64,000 bases of DNA from Eubacteriales bacterium (GTDB lineage: Bacteria > Bacillota > Clostridia > Lachnospirales > Lachnospiraceae). Shown one piece after another: positions 1-11,206 of the stretch (positions are counted from its first letter, which is position 1; each line of letters opens with the position of its first letter). The DNA lies in NCBI GenBank assembly GCA_030533405.1, contig JAUNJF010000012.1:20692-84691 (forward strand), read 5' to 3'. The position numbers and the translations under genes were made by a program. The notes below the pieces were generated by a model. It ran no database searches and was not told the origin of the DNA. It worked only from the letters and a program-made list of their open reading frames with translations.

Positions 1-281
1 TCTTTAAGAATATAGTAATTACAATCATTTCGGTATTTACCATTGTATGGTTTATGGGATTTGCAGGAGGAAGTTTTGAAACCTATCTGTTCTCATCCAT
101 TCCAGATTTGTTTAAGAAGATATCACCAATTTATCACTGCAACCGCGCATTGGTAGAATTATCCTGCATGGGACATAGCGACTATGTGAGCAGCACAATC
201 CTTTATTCACTAGCTATGGCTTTAATTTGTTCGATGATTGCAATTGTAGTTGAAACAATAAGAAGGAGGGGAAAAGCATGA
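1..281 (+). CDS. ABC-2 type transporter permease, C-terminal fragment
   Basis: This is the 3' end of a gene that begins upstream of the window. The open frame runs from base 3 without a start. It encodes hydrophobic segments (IVITIISVFTIVWFMGF near the left edge and a last helix LAMALICSMIAIVVETI) separated by a loop, ending in a basic tail RRRGKA. That layout fits the last helices of an ABC-2 export permease. Its stop overlaps the start of the next permease (ATGA, 278-281), so the two are translationally coupled and probably form the membrane part of one exporter. The ATPase gene would lie further upstream. The substrate cannot be read from the sequence. Confidence 0.7.
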   Translation, partial: FKNIVITIISVFTIVWFMGFAGGSFETYLFSSIPDLFKKISPIYHCNRALVELSCMGHSDYVSSTILYSLAMALICSMIAIVVETIRRRGKA

Positions 282-1534
282 TTGCACTCGTGAAAATGAA
301 TATAAGATTGTTGTTGAGAAATAAAGGATTTTTGTTTTTCCTTTTAGTTCCACCAATTGTATCCGCTTTTATTTTAAACATTCAGGCAGAGTTTCAAACA
401 ATTAAAAAGGGAAGTAATGAATATGTTATTGTAGAACGCGAGTCGCAAAGAGATAAGGCAATATACGGTGGAGATCCGACCTCATTTATTATAAAGGTTT
501 ATGATGGCTCCAAGACGGAATTATCAGAATATATGCTAAAGCAAATGGCAGCTACAGGAATGTTTTCCGTTTGTCGTTATGATGTAACAGAAATGAGTGA
601 GCAAGAGATTGAGGAGCAGGCGCGATATGATGCGTTTAATGATCGATCTGGTGCGTTGTTATATTTGAAGGCGGATTTTGATCAGGCAATATTAAATGCA
701 GATTATGATGCTGCTATGCAAATCTATGACGTTTCGGATGACGAGCGTCAGGAATTATTTGATCAGGAATTAACAAGTGTGTTAACCCGAATTGCTCAGG
801 TGCAGCAGATGGTAGGAGAGGATACAGACGCCATTTTGGAAGTACTTGATAATATCCAGGCGGAAATGCCAGACAAAGAGGTAAGTGTAGTTGCAACAGG
901 TAAGCAAAAGAATCTGACAACCAAGCAGATGTCGCAAAAAAGCTTGATGGGATATGCGCTATCGATTATCACCCTTGGATTTTTGTTTTGCGGTGTTAGT
1001 GTGGCACACACCTGTATTGAGGAGAAGAATAACAAGGTATATACAAGAATCTTGCTGACAAAGAAAAGTGAGAGAGATTATGTGCTTTCTAAGATTATAG
1101 TCACCCTGTTGATTGCAGTGATGCAGACCTTTGTGGTAATGGGCTGTCTTATGTTTTCGCACAATATGGATTTGGGAATTGGCTATGGTGATTTATTGGT
1201 TATTATCTTGTTGATTGGTATTATTTTTGCAACCCTAAGTCTGGTAACAGGTATGCTTATGGGTGATGTCATGAATTCCAACTATGCGGTGTTTAGTATT
1301 TGGAGTATTTCGGCATTGTTAGCAGGTATGTATTTCCCGATTGACGATACATCCGCATTTATTCATGCTTTATCCAATCTTATGCCACAATATTGGTTTT
1401 TAAATGCCTCAGAAATGCTAATTGTAGGGGACAATGGAGCCTATTCTATGTTATTATATGTTACAGTAGCATATTTGATTGTAATCATTAGTCTTGGCTG
1501 TGTAGGATTGAAACTTCAAAAGCAGGAGAATTAG
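278..1534 (+). CDS. ABC-2 type transporter permease
   Basis: A 418-residue membrane protein with the ABC-2 permease layout. It has one N-terminal helix (about residues 14-35), a large extracytoplasmic domain of about 180 residues, then a cluster of five or six helices from about residue 225 to 412. The charged loop EEKNNKVYTRILLTKKS after the first C-terminal helix resembles the coupling loop of YhaP/NatB-like exporters. A good ribosome binding site (GGAGG, 264-268) precedes ATG 278, which overlaps the stop of the upstream permease. The following two-component genes suggest an exporter with its own sensor, as seen for antimicrobial-peptide or sodium exporters of Firmicutes. The substrate is unknown. 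Confidence 0.8.
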   Translation: MIALVKMNIRLLLRNKGFLFFLLVPPIVSAFILNIQAEFQTIKKGSNEYVIVERESQRDKAIYGGDPTSFIIKVYDGSKTELSEYMLKQMAATGMFSVCRYDVTEMSEQEIEEQARYDAFNDRSGALLYLKADFDQAILNADYDAAMQIYDVSDDERQELFDQELTSVLTRIAQVQQMVGEDTDAILEVLDNIQAEMPDKEVSVVATGKQKNLTTKQMSQKSLMGYALSIITLGFLFCGVSVAHTCIEEKNNKVYTRILLTKKSERDYVLSKIIVTLLIAVMQTFVVMGCLMFSHNMDLGIGYGDLLVIILLIGIIFATLSLVTGMLMGDVMNSNYAVFSIWSISALLAGMYFPIDDTSAFIHALSNLMPQYWFLNASEMLIVGDNGAYSMLLYVTVAYLIVIISLGCVGLKLQKQEN

Positions 1535-1581
1535 TGTAGCATATGTACTATTAATGACAGAATGGAAATAGGTGGTGTAGG

Positions 1582-2709
1582 ATGGGAGAATCCGTGAAGG
1601 AAAATTATTTTCTGGGTATGCGAATAGGCATACTGCTGATTTTAGAAATCTATATTGCCATGACACAGTGGGAGGAGACAGAGGCATCCGTGAAGATGCT
1701 TCTGTTTCTTGCGCTATTTCTTGGGAGCACAGTATTGAGGGAAATGCTTCCTAAGTGGAAGTGGATATGGATAGTAGGGTCTGTTGTCTTGCTTGGTGGA
1801 ATGTATTATTTCTATGGTAGTCATATGATTTTACTGGGGATTTTTCTTGCCTATGAAGTTCTTTCATCGTTTAAGCCGAGAATACTGATGTACTTCCTGC
1901 CTGTTTTAATTGCAATGATATCAGTAACGAATCATAATTGGATTCAGATTATGATTACGCCATTGCTTGCATTCATTTACATTCAGCATGACTTTGTAGT
2001 TGCGCCATATCAGGAACAGACAAAGGAAGATATTGTAACAGAGCAGAATTTGAAGCATGCCATGCATCGAAGAGAGAGTGAGCTGCAGGAGGAAATACAC
2101 CGTGGATTGCTAAAAGCGGAGAATCAGGTATTGGAAGAACGTGCGCAGCTATCACAGACATTGCATGATAAATTGGGACACAATATAAATGGTTCCGTGT
2201 ATCAGTTAGAGGCTATCAAGGTGTTAATGGAAAAGGATCCAGAGCGCTCAAAACAAATGACGCAGGCGGTAATTGATCAGCTTCGAACCGGAATGGATGA
2301 GATTCGTGCGATCCTTCGTAAGGAGCGACCTAAGAAATATAAGCTGGCAATTCTTCAGCTACAAAAGCTTTGTGAGGAATGCTGTGATAAGGGTGTAGAG
2401 GCAAGCCTTCAGGTTGAGGGAGACTTGCAGGAGGTTCCAGAGAAGTATCTGGAGATTATTCTGGACAATGCCTATGAGGCGGTTTCCAATTCCATGAAGT
2501 ATGCAAAATGTACGCAAATTGTTATACAGATTCATGTGTTGAATCAAATGCTTCGCTGTAGTATCTCGGATAACGGAGTTGGCTGTAGTGAGGTGAATGA
2601 TGGCATGGGAATAGCAGGAATGCGTCGAAGAGTGCGAGAAGTAAATGGTGTTCTTAGTTTTGAAACAGAAGCGGGATTTACCATTAATATGCTTCTTCCG
2701 TTACAGTAG
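1582..2709 (+). CDS. sensor histidine kinase, NarL/LiaS-type (HisKA_3)
   Basis: A 375-residue kinase. The N-terminal 140 residues are hydrophobic and hold about five or six membrane helices with little extracytoplasmic sequence, so it probably senses within the membrane. A coiled segment (150-190) leads into the HisKA_3 dimerisation box SQTLHDKLGHN, where His195 is the likely phosphoacceptor. The HATPase_c domain follows, with N-box DNAYEAVSNSMKYA and G-boxes SDNGVG and GMGIAGM. It lies 47 bases behind an ABC-2 permease and 89 bases before its response regulator, so it is very likely the partner of both. The signal is unknown. Confidence 0.88.
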   Translation: MGESVKENYFLGMRIGILLILEIYIAMTQWEETEASVKMLLFLALFLGSTVLREMLPKWKWIWIVGSVVLLGGMYYFYGSHMILLGIFLAYEVLSSFKPRILMYFLPVLIAMISVTNHNWIQIMITPLLAFIYIQHDFVVAPYQEQTKEDIVTEQNLKHAMHRRESELQEEIHRGLLKAENQVLEERAQLSQTLHDKLGHNINGSVYQLEAIKVLMEKDPERSKQMTQAVIDQLRTGMDEIRAILRKERPKKYKLAILQLQKLCEECCDKGVEASLQVEGDLQEVPEKYLEIILDNAYEAVSNSMKYAKCTQIVIQIHVLNQMLRCSISDNGVGCSEVNDGMGIAGMRRRVREVNGVLSFETEAGFTINMLLPLQ

Positions 2710-2798
2710 GAGAAAATGCGGCATGTGAAAAATCAGCTTTGGGGCTGTAAAAAGAAGCATTCATATAAGTTGTATCATGAAAATTAGGAGAGGGAATC

Positions 2799-3428
2799 AT
2801 GGAGAAGATTAAGATTATTATTGCGGATGATAGTGATTTTGTACGAGATGGTATGCGTATCATTTTAGAGGTAGATGATGCATTTGAAGTGATTGGATGT
2901 GCATCCAATGGTCGAGAGGCAATTGAAATTGCAGAGAAGACACCACCTGATATTTTTTTGATGGATATTCAAATGCCAGAGATGGATGGAATTGAGGCAA
3001 CGAAATATATTGTAGAACATCAGCTGGGCAAGGTGCTGATTCTTACAACCTTTGATGATGATGAGCTTGTTCAAAGTGCGCTTAAAAATGGTGCCAAGGG
3101 TTATTTGATTAAAAATCATACGCCTGAACATTTAAAGCAGATGATACAGTCTGTTTATCATGGAACGGGTGTGATGGAGGAGAATATCTTAGAGAATTTA
3201 GCAAAGAACACAGAAGTCAAAAATACAGGATTTAATGAGGAGGGCTACACGGAACGCGAACTAGAGATTATTCAAGCTGTTGCAGAAGGACTATCCAATA
3301 AGGAGATTGCTAATCGCTTGTTTATTTCAGAGGGAACTGTGAAGAATTATATTAGCAACATTTTGGCGAAAGAGAATTTGTCACATCGTACAGCGCTTGC
3401 TGTTTACTATTTGACTGGAAAAAAATAA
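2799..3428 (+). CDS. response regulator, NarL/LuxR family
   Basis: A 209-residue transcription factor with an N-terminal receiver and a C-terminal LuxR-type helix-turn-helix. The receiver has the acidic pair Asp10-Asp11, the phosphorylation site Asp56 (FLMDIQMPEMDG), the TT pair near 83-84 and Lys105 in YLIKN. The DNA-binding part (about 150-206) has the typical YTERELEIIQAVAEGLSNKE and SEGTVKNYISNI signatures. A strong site (AGGAGAGGG) stands before ATG 2799. It follows the HisKA_3 kinase and most likely controls the permease operon in response to it. Target genes are inferred from position only. Confidence 0.9.
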   Translation: MEKIKIIIADDSDFVRDGMRIILEVDDAFEVIGCASNGREAIEIAEKTPPDIFLMDIQMPEMDGIEATKYIVEHQLGKVLILTTFDDDELVQSALKNGAKGYLIKNHTPEHLKQMIQSVYHGTGVMEENILENLAKNTEVKNTGFNEEGYTERELEIIQAVAEGLSNKEIANRLFISEGTVKNYISNILAKENLSHRTALAVYYLTGKK

Positions 3429-3476
3429 GAAGAACGGAGAAAAGGGAGTTGTGCCAGTGTGCGAGTTAGATTCGTA

Positions 3477-3505
3477 TTGACATTGGATTTTGTTGGTTTT
3501 ATAGT
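3477..3505 (+). promoter_or_regulatory. sigma-A promoter for rubrerythrin
   Basis: TTGACA (3477-3482) and TATAGT (3500-3505) are separated by 17 bases, about 85 bases before the rubrerythrin start. A second TATAAT at 3511-3516 lacks a good -35 partner. Confidence 0.6.
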
Positions 3506-3590
3506 TGGTTTATAATAATGTATATGGTTTTGGAACATAAGAAAATCATATCTAATTATAATTTATATGATAAAAAAGGAGAATAGGGTT

Positions 3591-4130
3591 ATGGCAAACA
3601 AGTATGCAGGAACACAGACAGAAAAAAATCTTGAGGCAGCATTTGCAGGTGAATCTCAGGCAAGAAATAAGTACACATATTTTGCTTCGAAAGCGAAAAA
3701 AGAAGGATATGAGCAGATTGCATCTATTTTTTTAAAAACAGCAGATAATGAGAAAGAACATGCAAAAATGTGGTTCAAGGAGTTAAATGGCATTGGTGAT
3801 ACAAAGGAGAATCTTGGTGCTGCAGCAGATGGTGAGAATTTTGAATGGACAGATATGTATGAGGAATTTGCGAAGACTGCAGAGGAAGAAGGTTTTCCTG
3901 AATTGGCTGCAAAATTCCGCGGTGTTGGAGCAATTGAAAAGGCGCATGAAGAAAGATATCGCAAGCTTCTTCAGAACATTGAGATGCAGGAAGTATTTGC
4001 AAAGAGCGAAGTAAAGGTATGGGAGTGCCGCAATTGTGGTCACATTGTAGTGGGAACAAATGCACCAGAAGTATGTCCTGTATGTGCACATCCTCAGAGC
4101 TATTTTGAGGTGCGAGAAGAGAATTACTAG
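3591..4130 (+). CDS. rubrerythrin
   Basis: A 179-residue non-haem iron protein that reduces hydrogen peroxide in anaerobes. The N-terminal four-helix diiron domain shows the ligand-bearing helices ([60 protein letters not shown]). The C-terminal rubredoxin-like domain has the zinc/iron-ligand pairs CRNCGH and CPVCAHP. ATG 3591 is chosen because AAAAGGAGAA lies just upstream; an in-frame ATG at 3567 has no such site. It has its own promoter and terminator, so it appears monocistronic. It probably acts in the cytoplasm with a rubredoxin or NADH-dependent reductase. Confidence 0.95.
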   Translation: MANKYAGTQTEKNLEAAFAGESQARNKYTYFASKAKKEGYEQIASIFLKTADNEKEHAKMWFKELNGIGDTKENLGAAADGENFEWTDMYEEFAKTAEEEGFPELAAKFRGVGAIEKAHEERYRKLLQNIEMQEVFAKSEVKVWECRNCGHIVVGTNAPEVCPVCAHPQSYFEVREENY

Positions 4131-4158
4131 AATATCATCGTGCGCTAGTATGAAAGAA

Positions 4159-4193
4159 GAAAGGCAACGGAATTGTGTTGTCTTTCTTTTTTT
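4159..4193 (+). terminator. Rho-independent terminator of rubrerythrin
   Basis: Arms GAAAGGCAAC (4159-4168) and GTTGTCTTTC (4177-4186) form a 10-bp stem with one G-U pair, followed by seven T residues. Confidence 0.85.
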
Positions 4194-4215
4194 GATTGCT
4201 AACATATAAAACCTA

Positions 4216-4247
4216 TTGACATAGTAGGAAATAAGATGTAATATAAT
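4216..4247 (+). promoter_or_regulatory. sigma-A promoter for metY
   Basis: TTGACA (4216-4221) is followed by TAATAT at 17 bases (4239-4244), overlapping TATAAT (4242-4247). Transcription would start near 4254, giving a leader of only about 55 bases. That is too short for a SAM riboswitch or T-box. Confidence 0.65.
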
Positions 4248-4307
4248 CCCATCGAATACAATTTGAAAATAATAGCGAACGATATAGAAAGAAAAGAGGG
4301 ATTGAAT

Positions 4308-5591
4308 ATGGGAGATTACAAATTTGAAACATTACAGTTACATGTTGGTCAGGAACAACCAGATCCAGTATCGGATGCACGCGCAGTGCCAATTTATGCA
4401 ACAACAAGTTATGTGTTTCATAATAGTCAGCATGCAGCAGATCGTTTTGGTTTAGCAGATGCAGGTAATATTTATGGTCGTTTGACAAACAGTACACAGG
4501 GGGTATTTGAGGAAAGAATTGCTGCCTTAGAAGGTGGTGTGGCAGGTCTTGCGGTTGCGTCAGGTGCAGCAGCAATCACTTATACCATTCAGGCACTTGC
4601 AACACAGGGAGAACATATTGTAGCACAGAAAACGATTTATGGTGGAACAAACAATTTATTAGCGCACACATTGCCTCTTTATGGGATTGATGCTACTTTT
4701 GTAGATGCACACAATTTGGAGGAAGTGGAGCAGGCGATTCAACCAAATACAAAAGCAATTTATATTGAAACACTTGGAAATCCGAATAGTGATATTCCAG
4801 ATATTGATGCACTTGCAGAACTTGCGCATAAGCATCAGTTGCCATTGGTAATTGATAATACATTTGGAACACCTTATTTTATTCGCCCAATTGAGCATGG
4901 AGCAGACATTGTCATTCACTCTGCAACAAAATTTATTGGCGGACATGGAACAACATTGGGTGGAGTGATTGTAGATGCTGGTACTTATGATTGGACAATT
5001 GGTAAAAGATATCCATGGATTTCAGAGCCTAATCCTAGTTATCACGGCGTAAAGTTTGTTGAAGCAGCAGGAAAGGCAGCGTTTGTAACATATATTCGAG
5101 CTATTTTATTAAGAGATACAGGAGCAACCATTTCTCCGTTTGCAGCATTTTTGTTACTTCAGGGAACAGAAACATTAAGCTTACGATTAGAAAGACATGC
5201 GGAAAATGCAAAAAAGGTCGTGGAATATTTGAAGAATCATCCATTGGTAGAAAAGGTAAATCATCCAAGTTTACCAGATCATCCAGACCATGCGTTATAT
5301 GAGAAGTATTTTCCAAATGGTGGCGCATCCATTTTTACATTCCAAATAAAAGGTGGAAGAGAAGAGGCATTTGCATTTATTGATCATTTAGAAATCTTCT
5401 CATTACTTGCGAATGTTGCAGATGTTAAGAGCTTGGTTATTCATCCAGCGTCAACAACACACAGCCAGATGACAGATGAAGAATTAGCGGATGTTGGCAT
5501 TTATCAAAATACCATTCGTTTGTCAATTGGTACAGAACATATAGACGATATTATTGCTGATTTAGAAAAAGGATTTTCGGCTGTAAAATAA
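4308..5591 (+). CDS. metY: O-acetylhomoserine sulfhydrylase (aminocarboxypropyltransferase)
   Basis: A 427-residue PLP enzyme of the Cys/Met metabolism family. It converts O-acetyl-L-homoserine and sulfide to homocysteine, the step before methionine. The fold-type I signature SATKFIGGHGTT carries the PLP-binding Lys208. VIDNTFGTPY (about 181-190) holds the PLP-contacting Asp. The 50-residue insert around 215-260 (WTIGKRYPWISEPNPSYHG) separates sulfhydrylases from the shorter cystathionine lyases. ATG 4308 follows AAGAGGG; the upstream in-frame ATG at 4263 lacks a ribosome site. The gene stands alone with its own promoter. A related lyase cannot be fully excluded, but length and insert favour MetY. 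Confidence 0.92.
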   Translation: MGDYKFETLQLHVGQEQPDPVSDARAVPIYATTSYVFHNSQHAADRFGLADAGNIYGRLTNSTQGVFEERIAALEGGVAGLAVASGAAAITYTIQALATQGEHIVAQKTIYGGTNNLLAHTLPLYGIDATFVDAHNLEEVEQAIQPNTKAIYIETLGNPNSDIPDIDALAELAHKHQLPLVIDNTFGTPYFIRPIEHGADIVIHSATKFIGGHGTTLGGVIVDAGTYDWTIGKRYPWISEPNPSYHGVKFVEAAGKAAFVTYIRAILLRDTGATISPFAAFLLLQGTETLSLRLERHAENAKKVVEYLKNHPLVEKVNHPSLPDHPDHALYEKYFPNGGASIFTFQIKGGREEAFAFIDHLEIFSLLANVADVKSLVIHPASTTHSQMTDEELADVGIYQNTIRLSIGTEHIDDIIADLEKGFSAVK

Positions 5592-5708
5592 TAAAAAAAA
5601 TAGGGAATTCTCTTTTATTACTCTCTCCTTCGTGGTATAATAATACCTAGCAGTAAGGAGGGGGTATTTTTTCATTACTGGAGTATTATGCAGAAGGGCG
5701 GGAAGCAA

Positions 5709-7406
5709 ATGAAGAAAAAGTTTAGAATCACAAATGTTAAGTCATTGGTTGTAGTCATGATTGTTGTAATATCATTGGTTATAACAGCAGCTAGTATGAT
5801 TACCACATATGTGGAATTTGGTGGGGATGTAGATGATATTCTACAGGAGTATATGGAGAACATGGCATCCAGTGGAGGAGAGATTGTTCAGACTCTATAT
5901 ACGGAATTTGAAGGTGAAGTGCCGGCAGAGAAGTGGACAGAGTATTTTGCAGATATGCATATTGGAGAACTTCCATCGAGTTATGCATATATTGTGGATT
6001 TGAATACCACAAATATGTTATTCCATCCAACTGCTGATAAGATTGGACAGCCTGTATCGAATGAAGTTATTCTTGGATTGTGCGAGAAGGTGACAAGTGG
6101 AGCATCTTTCGATAAGAAAAAATATGTTGAGTATGAGTTTAAAGGCGAAATGAAGATGGCTGCTTACTCAGTTGTTGCAGATAATAATTGTGTATTGGTT
6201 ATATCAGCAGACAAGAAGGACATTACTTCAAGTGTTAGTACAATTATGATTAAGACGCTTGTTATTACACTTCTTTGTTTAGCAATTGCATTAGTAGTTG
6301 TTATCATTGTTAACAATAAGGTCATGAAAGAGTTGGAAGAAGTGACAGGGGTTGTTCAGAAGCTTGGTCAGATGGAATTGGTTGATGATGAGAAGCAGAC
6401 AGCAAGATTATGTGGCAGACAGAGTGAAATTGGTGATATTGCCAGAGCTGTTCGCGATTTGAGAAGTAATCTCCGAGACATCGTTTCTAATTTGAAAGAA
6501 AACTCAGAAAAACTTGCTAATTATTCTAGTGATTTGACCAATCAGTCAGAGTATGTAACAGATTCCATGAACAGTATTGATGGAGCATGTAATGAGATTG
6601 CAATTGGTGCAACAAGTCAGGCACATTCAACTGAGGAGGCAATTGGAGCTTCTGTTAAGATGGGTTCATTGATTGATTTATCCATTGCAGCAGTTGCTAA
6701 TTTGGAGAATGTATCACAGGAAGTGAAGGATGCAACTTACTCTGCGGGAGACAAGTTAGAGGAAGTAAGAGAGTCCAATAGAAAGGTTACAGAAGTAACA
6801 GAGCAGATTAAGACAAGTATTTTGGAGACATCAGATTCAGCAGAACATATTCGTCAGGCAGCAGATGTTATTACTGGTATCGCAAGTCAGACAAACTTGT
6901 TAGCTTTGAATGCGTCTATTGAGGCAGCAAGAGCTGGTGAGAGTGGACGTGGATTTGCAGTTGTTGCATCAGAGATTTCTCAGTTGGCAGAGCAGTCGAA
7001 TCAGGCAGCTGTTGAAATTCAGGGAATTATTAATGAGTTGATTAACAATTCTAACAAGTCAGTTGGTGATATTGAGGCTGCAAAAGATATTACAGAAGAG
7101 CAGACTGTTCGTCTTGTAGACGCAATTGGTGAGTTTAACAAGGCAAAAGATGGATTGGATCGTTCATTGGTTGAGATTGATCGTGTGAAAGAGTCGACTG
7201 TTGAGATGACAACATCTAAGAATCAAGTGATTGATTTGATTGAATCCTTGTCAGCAATCAGTGAAGAAAATGCTGCATCGACAGAAGAAACAGCAGCGTC
7301 TGTAACACAGGCAAAGAGTATTGTGGATAATGTTGCAGAAAGAGCATCTAGTGTAAGTGCTGTTGCAGGTATTCTTGAACAGGATGCTGGTAAGTGGTTA
7401 TTATAA
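5709..7406 (+). CDS. methyl-accepting chemotaxis protein with single-Cache sensor domain
   Basis: A membrane chemoreceptor of about 565 residues. A helix near residues 8-32 and a second near 185-205 enclose a 150-residue extracytoplasmic domain. The stretch [19 protein letters not shown] is typical of Cache-type ligand domains. A HAMP-like linker follows, then a long coiled signalling domain whose tip contains [20 protein letters not shown] and [18 protein letters not shown], the contact site for CheA and CheW. Two starts are possible, ATG 5688 (after GGAG) and ATG 5709. I prefer 5709 because it places MKKKFR directly before the first helix. The ligand is unknown. It implies a motile, chemotactic host. 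Confidence 0.9.
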   Translation: MKKKFRITNVKSLVVVMIVVISLVITAASMITTYVEFGGDVDDILQEYMENMASSGGEIVQTLYTEFEGEVPAEKWTEYFADMHIGELPSSYAYIVDLNTTNMLFHPTADKIGQPVSNEVILGLCEKVTSGASFDKKKYVEYEFKGEMKMAAYSVVADNNCVLVISADKKDITSSVSTIMIKTLVITLLCLAIALVVVIIVNNKVMKELEEVTGVVQKLGQMELVDDEKQTARLCGRQSEIGDIARAVRDLRSNLRDIVSNLKENSEKLANYSSDLTNQSEYVTDSMNSIDGACNEIAIGATSQAHSTEEAIGASVKMGSLIDLSIAAVANLENVSQEVKDATYSAGDKLEEVRESNRKVTEVTEQIKTSILETSDSAEHIRQAADVITGIASQTNLLALNASIEAARAGESGRGFAVVASEISQLAEQSNQAAVEIQGIINELINNSNKSVGDIEAAKDITEEQTVRLVDAIGEFNKAKDGLDRSLVEIDRVKESTVEMTTSKNQVIDLIESLSAISEENAASTEETAASVTQAKSIVDNVAERASSVSAVAGILEQDAGKWLL

Positions 7407-7447
7407 AAGATAACTCGGATTTGTAGAAATATATAATGTGAATGAAT

Positions 7448-7510
7448 AAAACCATCAGATTAGAAGGGGATTTGTGTATATACAGACTCTGAATAATCTG
7501 ATGGTTTTTT
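7448..7510 (+). terminator. terminator after the chemoreceptor gene
   Basis: A perfect 15-bp inverted repeat (7448-7462 with 7494-7508, arms AAAACCATCAGATTA and complement) surrounds a 31-base loop and ends in TTTTTT. The loop is unusually long for a terminator. Confidence 0.7.
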
Positions 7511-7577
7511 GATGTATTTTTATATTAGATTTGCTATAATATGTAGCGATAAAATATGATTGGAGTACGATAGAGAA

Positions 7578-8507
7578 ATGAACGAAAAAGTAATGCAAAA
7601 GACAATTGTTGTCTGGGTTGGAGCACTGATTTGTTGTGCATTGTGGGGAAGTGCATTTCCGTGTATTAAGATTGGATATGCGTGGATGCATATAGCAAGC
7701 AGTGATACTTGGACACAAATATTGTATGCAGGAACGCGATTTACATTGGCAGGTTTGTTGGTAATACTATTGGGTTCTATAATGCAGAGACGACTTTTGC
7801 TTCCTCAAAAGCAGACAATTCCTAAAGTTTTTCGTCTTTGCATGTTGCAAACTGTGTTGCAATACTTGTTTTTTTATATTGGGTTAGCACACACAGACGG
7901 AACAAAGGCATCGATTATTGAAGGAATGAATGTATTTGTTGCGATATTGATTGCTAGTATTCTCTTTAGGCAGGAAAAGTTAACACTAAGAAAAACAATT
8001 GGTTGTATGATAGGATTTATTGGCGTATTATTGGTGAATGTTTCGGGAAAGAGTGTAGATTTACATATGAGTATGTTAGGGGAAGGTTTTATCTTTTTTT
8101 CGACTGTTTCCTATGCTTTTTCTTCTGTCTTGATTAAGAAATATTCTAAAGAAGAGAATCCAGTTTTGTTAAGTGGATGGCAGTTTTTGACAGGTGGATT
8201 GATTATGGCAATTAGCGGGTTTGCAATGGGTGGTAGACTGGAGACGTTTACATGGAAAAGTGGAGGTATGTTATTATATCTTGCTATGGTAAGTGCGGTA
8301 GCATATACGTTATGGAGTTTATTACTTACCTATAATTCCGTTTCTCGAGTTGCGGTATTTGGATTTATGAATCCAGTATTCGGATTTATTCTGTCAGCTA
8401 TTTTGCTAAAAGAATCACAAGCGTTTAGTTTAATCGCAATTGCATCTCTTGTTTTGGTTTGTATTGGGATATATATTGTGAATAAAAATGAAAAAAATGT
8501 TTTGTAG
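7578..8507 (+). CDS. EamA/DMT-family transporter
   Basis: A roughly 309-residue integral membrane protein with ten predicted helices in two repeated EamA halves. Each half shows the family features (first half CALWGSAFPCIKIGY, GTKASIIEGMNVFVA; second half SSVLIKKYS, VSRVAVFGFMNPVFG). DMT proteins export or exchange small metabolites such as amino acids or nucleotide sugars; nothing here fixes the substrate. The start is uncertain: TTG 7560 is possible, but ATG 7578, with GGAG about 12 bases upstream, looks better. The gene is convergent with the AraC-type regulator and shares a hairpin with it. Confidence 0.85.
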   Translation: MNEKVMQKTIVVWVGALICCALWGSAFPCIKIGYAWMHIASSDTWTQILYAGTRFTLAGLLVILLGSIMQRRLLLPQKQTIPKVFRLCMLQTVLQYLFFYIGLAHTDGTKASIIEGMNVFVAILIASILFRQEKLTLRKTIGCMIGFIGVLLVNVSGKSVDLHMSMLGEGFIFFSTVSYAFSSVLIKKYSKEENPVLLSGWQFLTGGLIMAISGFAMGGRLETFTWKSGGMLLYLAMVSAVAYTLWSLLLTYNSVSRVAVFGFMNPVFGFILSAILLKESQAFSLIAIASLVLVCIGIYIVNKNEKNVL

Positions 8508-8520
8508 GAAGAAGATAAGA

Positions 8521-8563
8521 ATGCCAGCTAGTATGCTTTATGATTAAGCATACTGACTGGCAT
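8521..8563. terminator. shared inverted repeat between convergent genes
   Basis: Arms 8521-8538 and 8546-8563 pair over 18 positions with two central mismatches around a 7-base loop. The minus-strand gene's stop codon lies in the loop, so the hairpin includes its last codons. No long T-run is present on either strand, so termination activity is inferred. Confidence 0.5.
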
Positions 8564-9326
8564 ATTCTGATGGTGTCATACCACAGTGTTTTTTGAAGTA
8601 TCTTGTGAAATTTGAAAAACTCTGAAAACCTGCACTGATTGCGACATACCCGACTGGTGCATGGTCGACTCGAAGCATATATTTTGCACGTTCAATTCGT
8701 GCGTCTAACAATTCTGCTTTGGGTGAAATAGAAAAAAATTCTTGATAGTAGTGATAAAACTGACTAATTCCTAAGTGCGTTAGGGCAGCCATGGATTCAC
8801 TGGTCCACTCTCGGTCGATATGGGTCAGAATTTCTGTTCGCGCATCGCGAAATACTTCGTATAGTTCTTGATTCCAACCACTGTATGCCGTTTGTGTGGT
8901 TAGTTGTCTGGAAAAATGAATAAATAATAAATGCATAAGATAATCTATACGTTCTTCATAAAATTCCTGTTTTGCATTATATTCCATGTGAATATCTCGC
9001 AGCAAATCAGCGATGGATTGTGGGTTTGGGAGATATACAATTTGGTTTACTGGAATGCGATAATGGTCTGTAAAGCCTGGATCTTTAACTGAAAAATGAA
9101 TGAATCCATTTTGGAATTTGTTTTCTGCCTCATAGATTTGTGGAGCATCCTTTGGAAATAATAAAAAGGAATTGGGTAGTGCAGTAACGATGGTTTCGCC
9201 AAAGGTCACTTTCATTTTCGTCATAAAATATAAGAAAAGATAATCGCCACTTCCATAAGGTCGGATAATCTGGTCTTTATCTACATTATGCCTGTTAGAA
9301 TCGCAATAATTCACTGTGAACATCAT
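8544..9326 (-). CDS. AraC-family transcriptional regulator
   Basis: A 260-residue regulator. The N-terminal part (1-140) resembles the cupin-like effector domain of AraC proteins. The C-terminal 100 residues hold two helix-turn-helix units, including AISAGFQSFSNFTRYFKKHCGMTPSEYASQYA split by the usual turn, the AraC family signature. The start at 9326 is chosen because AGGAG lies seven bases upstream; a longer frame to 9383 has no such site. It is divergent from the GH51 arabinofuranosidase, starting 140 bases away, which makes an arabinose- or arabinoside-responsive role likely. The effector is inferred from position only. Confidence 0.88.
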   Translation of the reverse strand: MMFTVNYCDSNRHNVDKDQIIRPYGSGDYLFLYFMTKMKVTFGETIVTALPNSFLLFPKDAPQIYEAENKFQNGFIHFSVKDPGFTDHYRIPVNQIVYLPNPQSIADLLRDIHMEYNAKQEFYEERIDYLMHLLFIHFSRQLTTQTAYSGWNQELYEVFRDARTEILTHIDREWTSESMAALTHLGISQFYHYYQEFFSISPKAELLDARIERAKYMLRVDHAPVGYVAISAGFQSFSNFTRYFKKHCGMTPSEYASQYA

Positions 9327-9406
9327 ATCAATACTCCTATCTGTTTTAAAAAACATCATAAGCATAATCGGAAAAAATGTCAAATGAAACGGAAGGAAAG
9401 ATATAG

Positions 9407-10966
<1,560 letters not shown>

Positions 10967-11076
10967 TCCGTGATTTGAACTGATACAAAGTATTATAGGT
11001 TTCCTGAACATGAATCGAAGCGGAATGTGAAGAAGCCGATTTACGCACAAAGATAGAATAGAGAATTAGAGAGTAG

Positions 11077-11138
11077 ACGCATTTCTTGAAAGATGTTATA
11101 GTAGTACGCGAAATAATATCAGACAGGAAATGCGTTTT
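11077..11138 (+). terminator. probable terminator after abfA
   Basis: Arms 11077-11088 (ACGCATTTCTTG) and 11124-11135 pair over 12 positions with one G-U, with a 35-base loop and a short T-rich tail. The rest of the 240-base gap between abfA and the HAD gene holds two further short inverted repeats (11139-11160 and a GATATC pair) and no gene. Confidence 0.5.
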
Positions 11139-11206
11139 ATCTTTATTGGAGATAAAGATATAGAGATATCGAAACAAAGAGATATCGCATAAATGGAGGA
11201 AGTAAG

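Noticed and set aside
4248-4307. SAM riboswitch or T-box before metY
   Set aside because: The leader is only about 55 bases and no terminator hairpin or T-box sequence is present.
5641-5670. Terminator-like AATACC/GGTATT hairpin before the chemoreceptor
   Set aside because: Only six clear base pairs with a long loop; it overlaps likely promoter sequence, so the signal is too weak.
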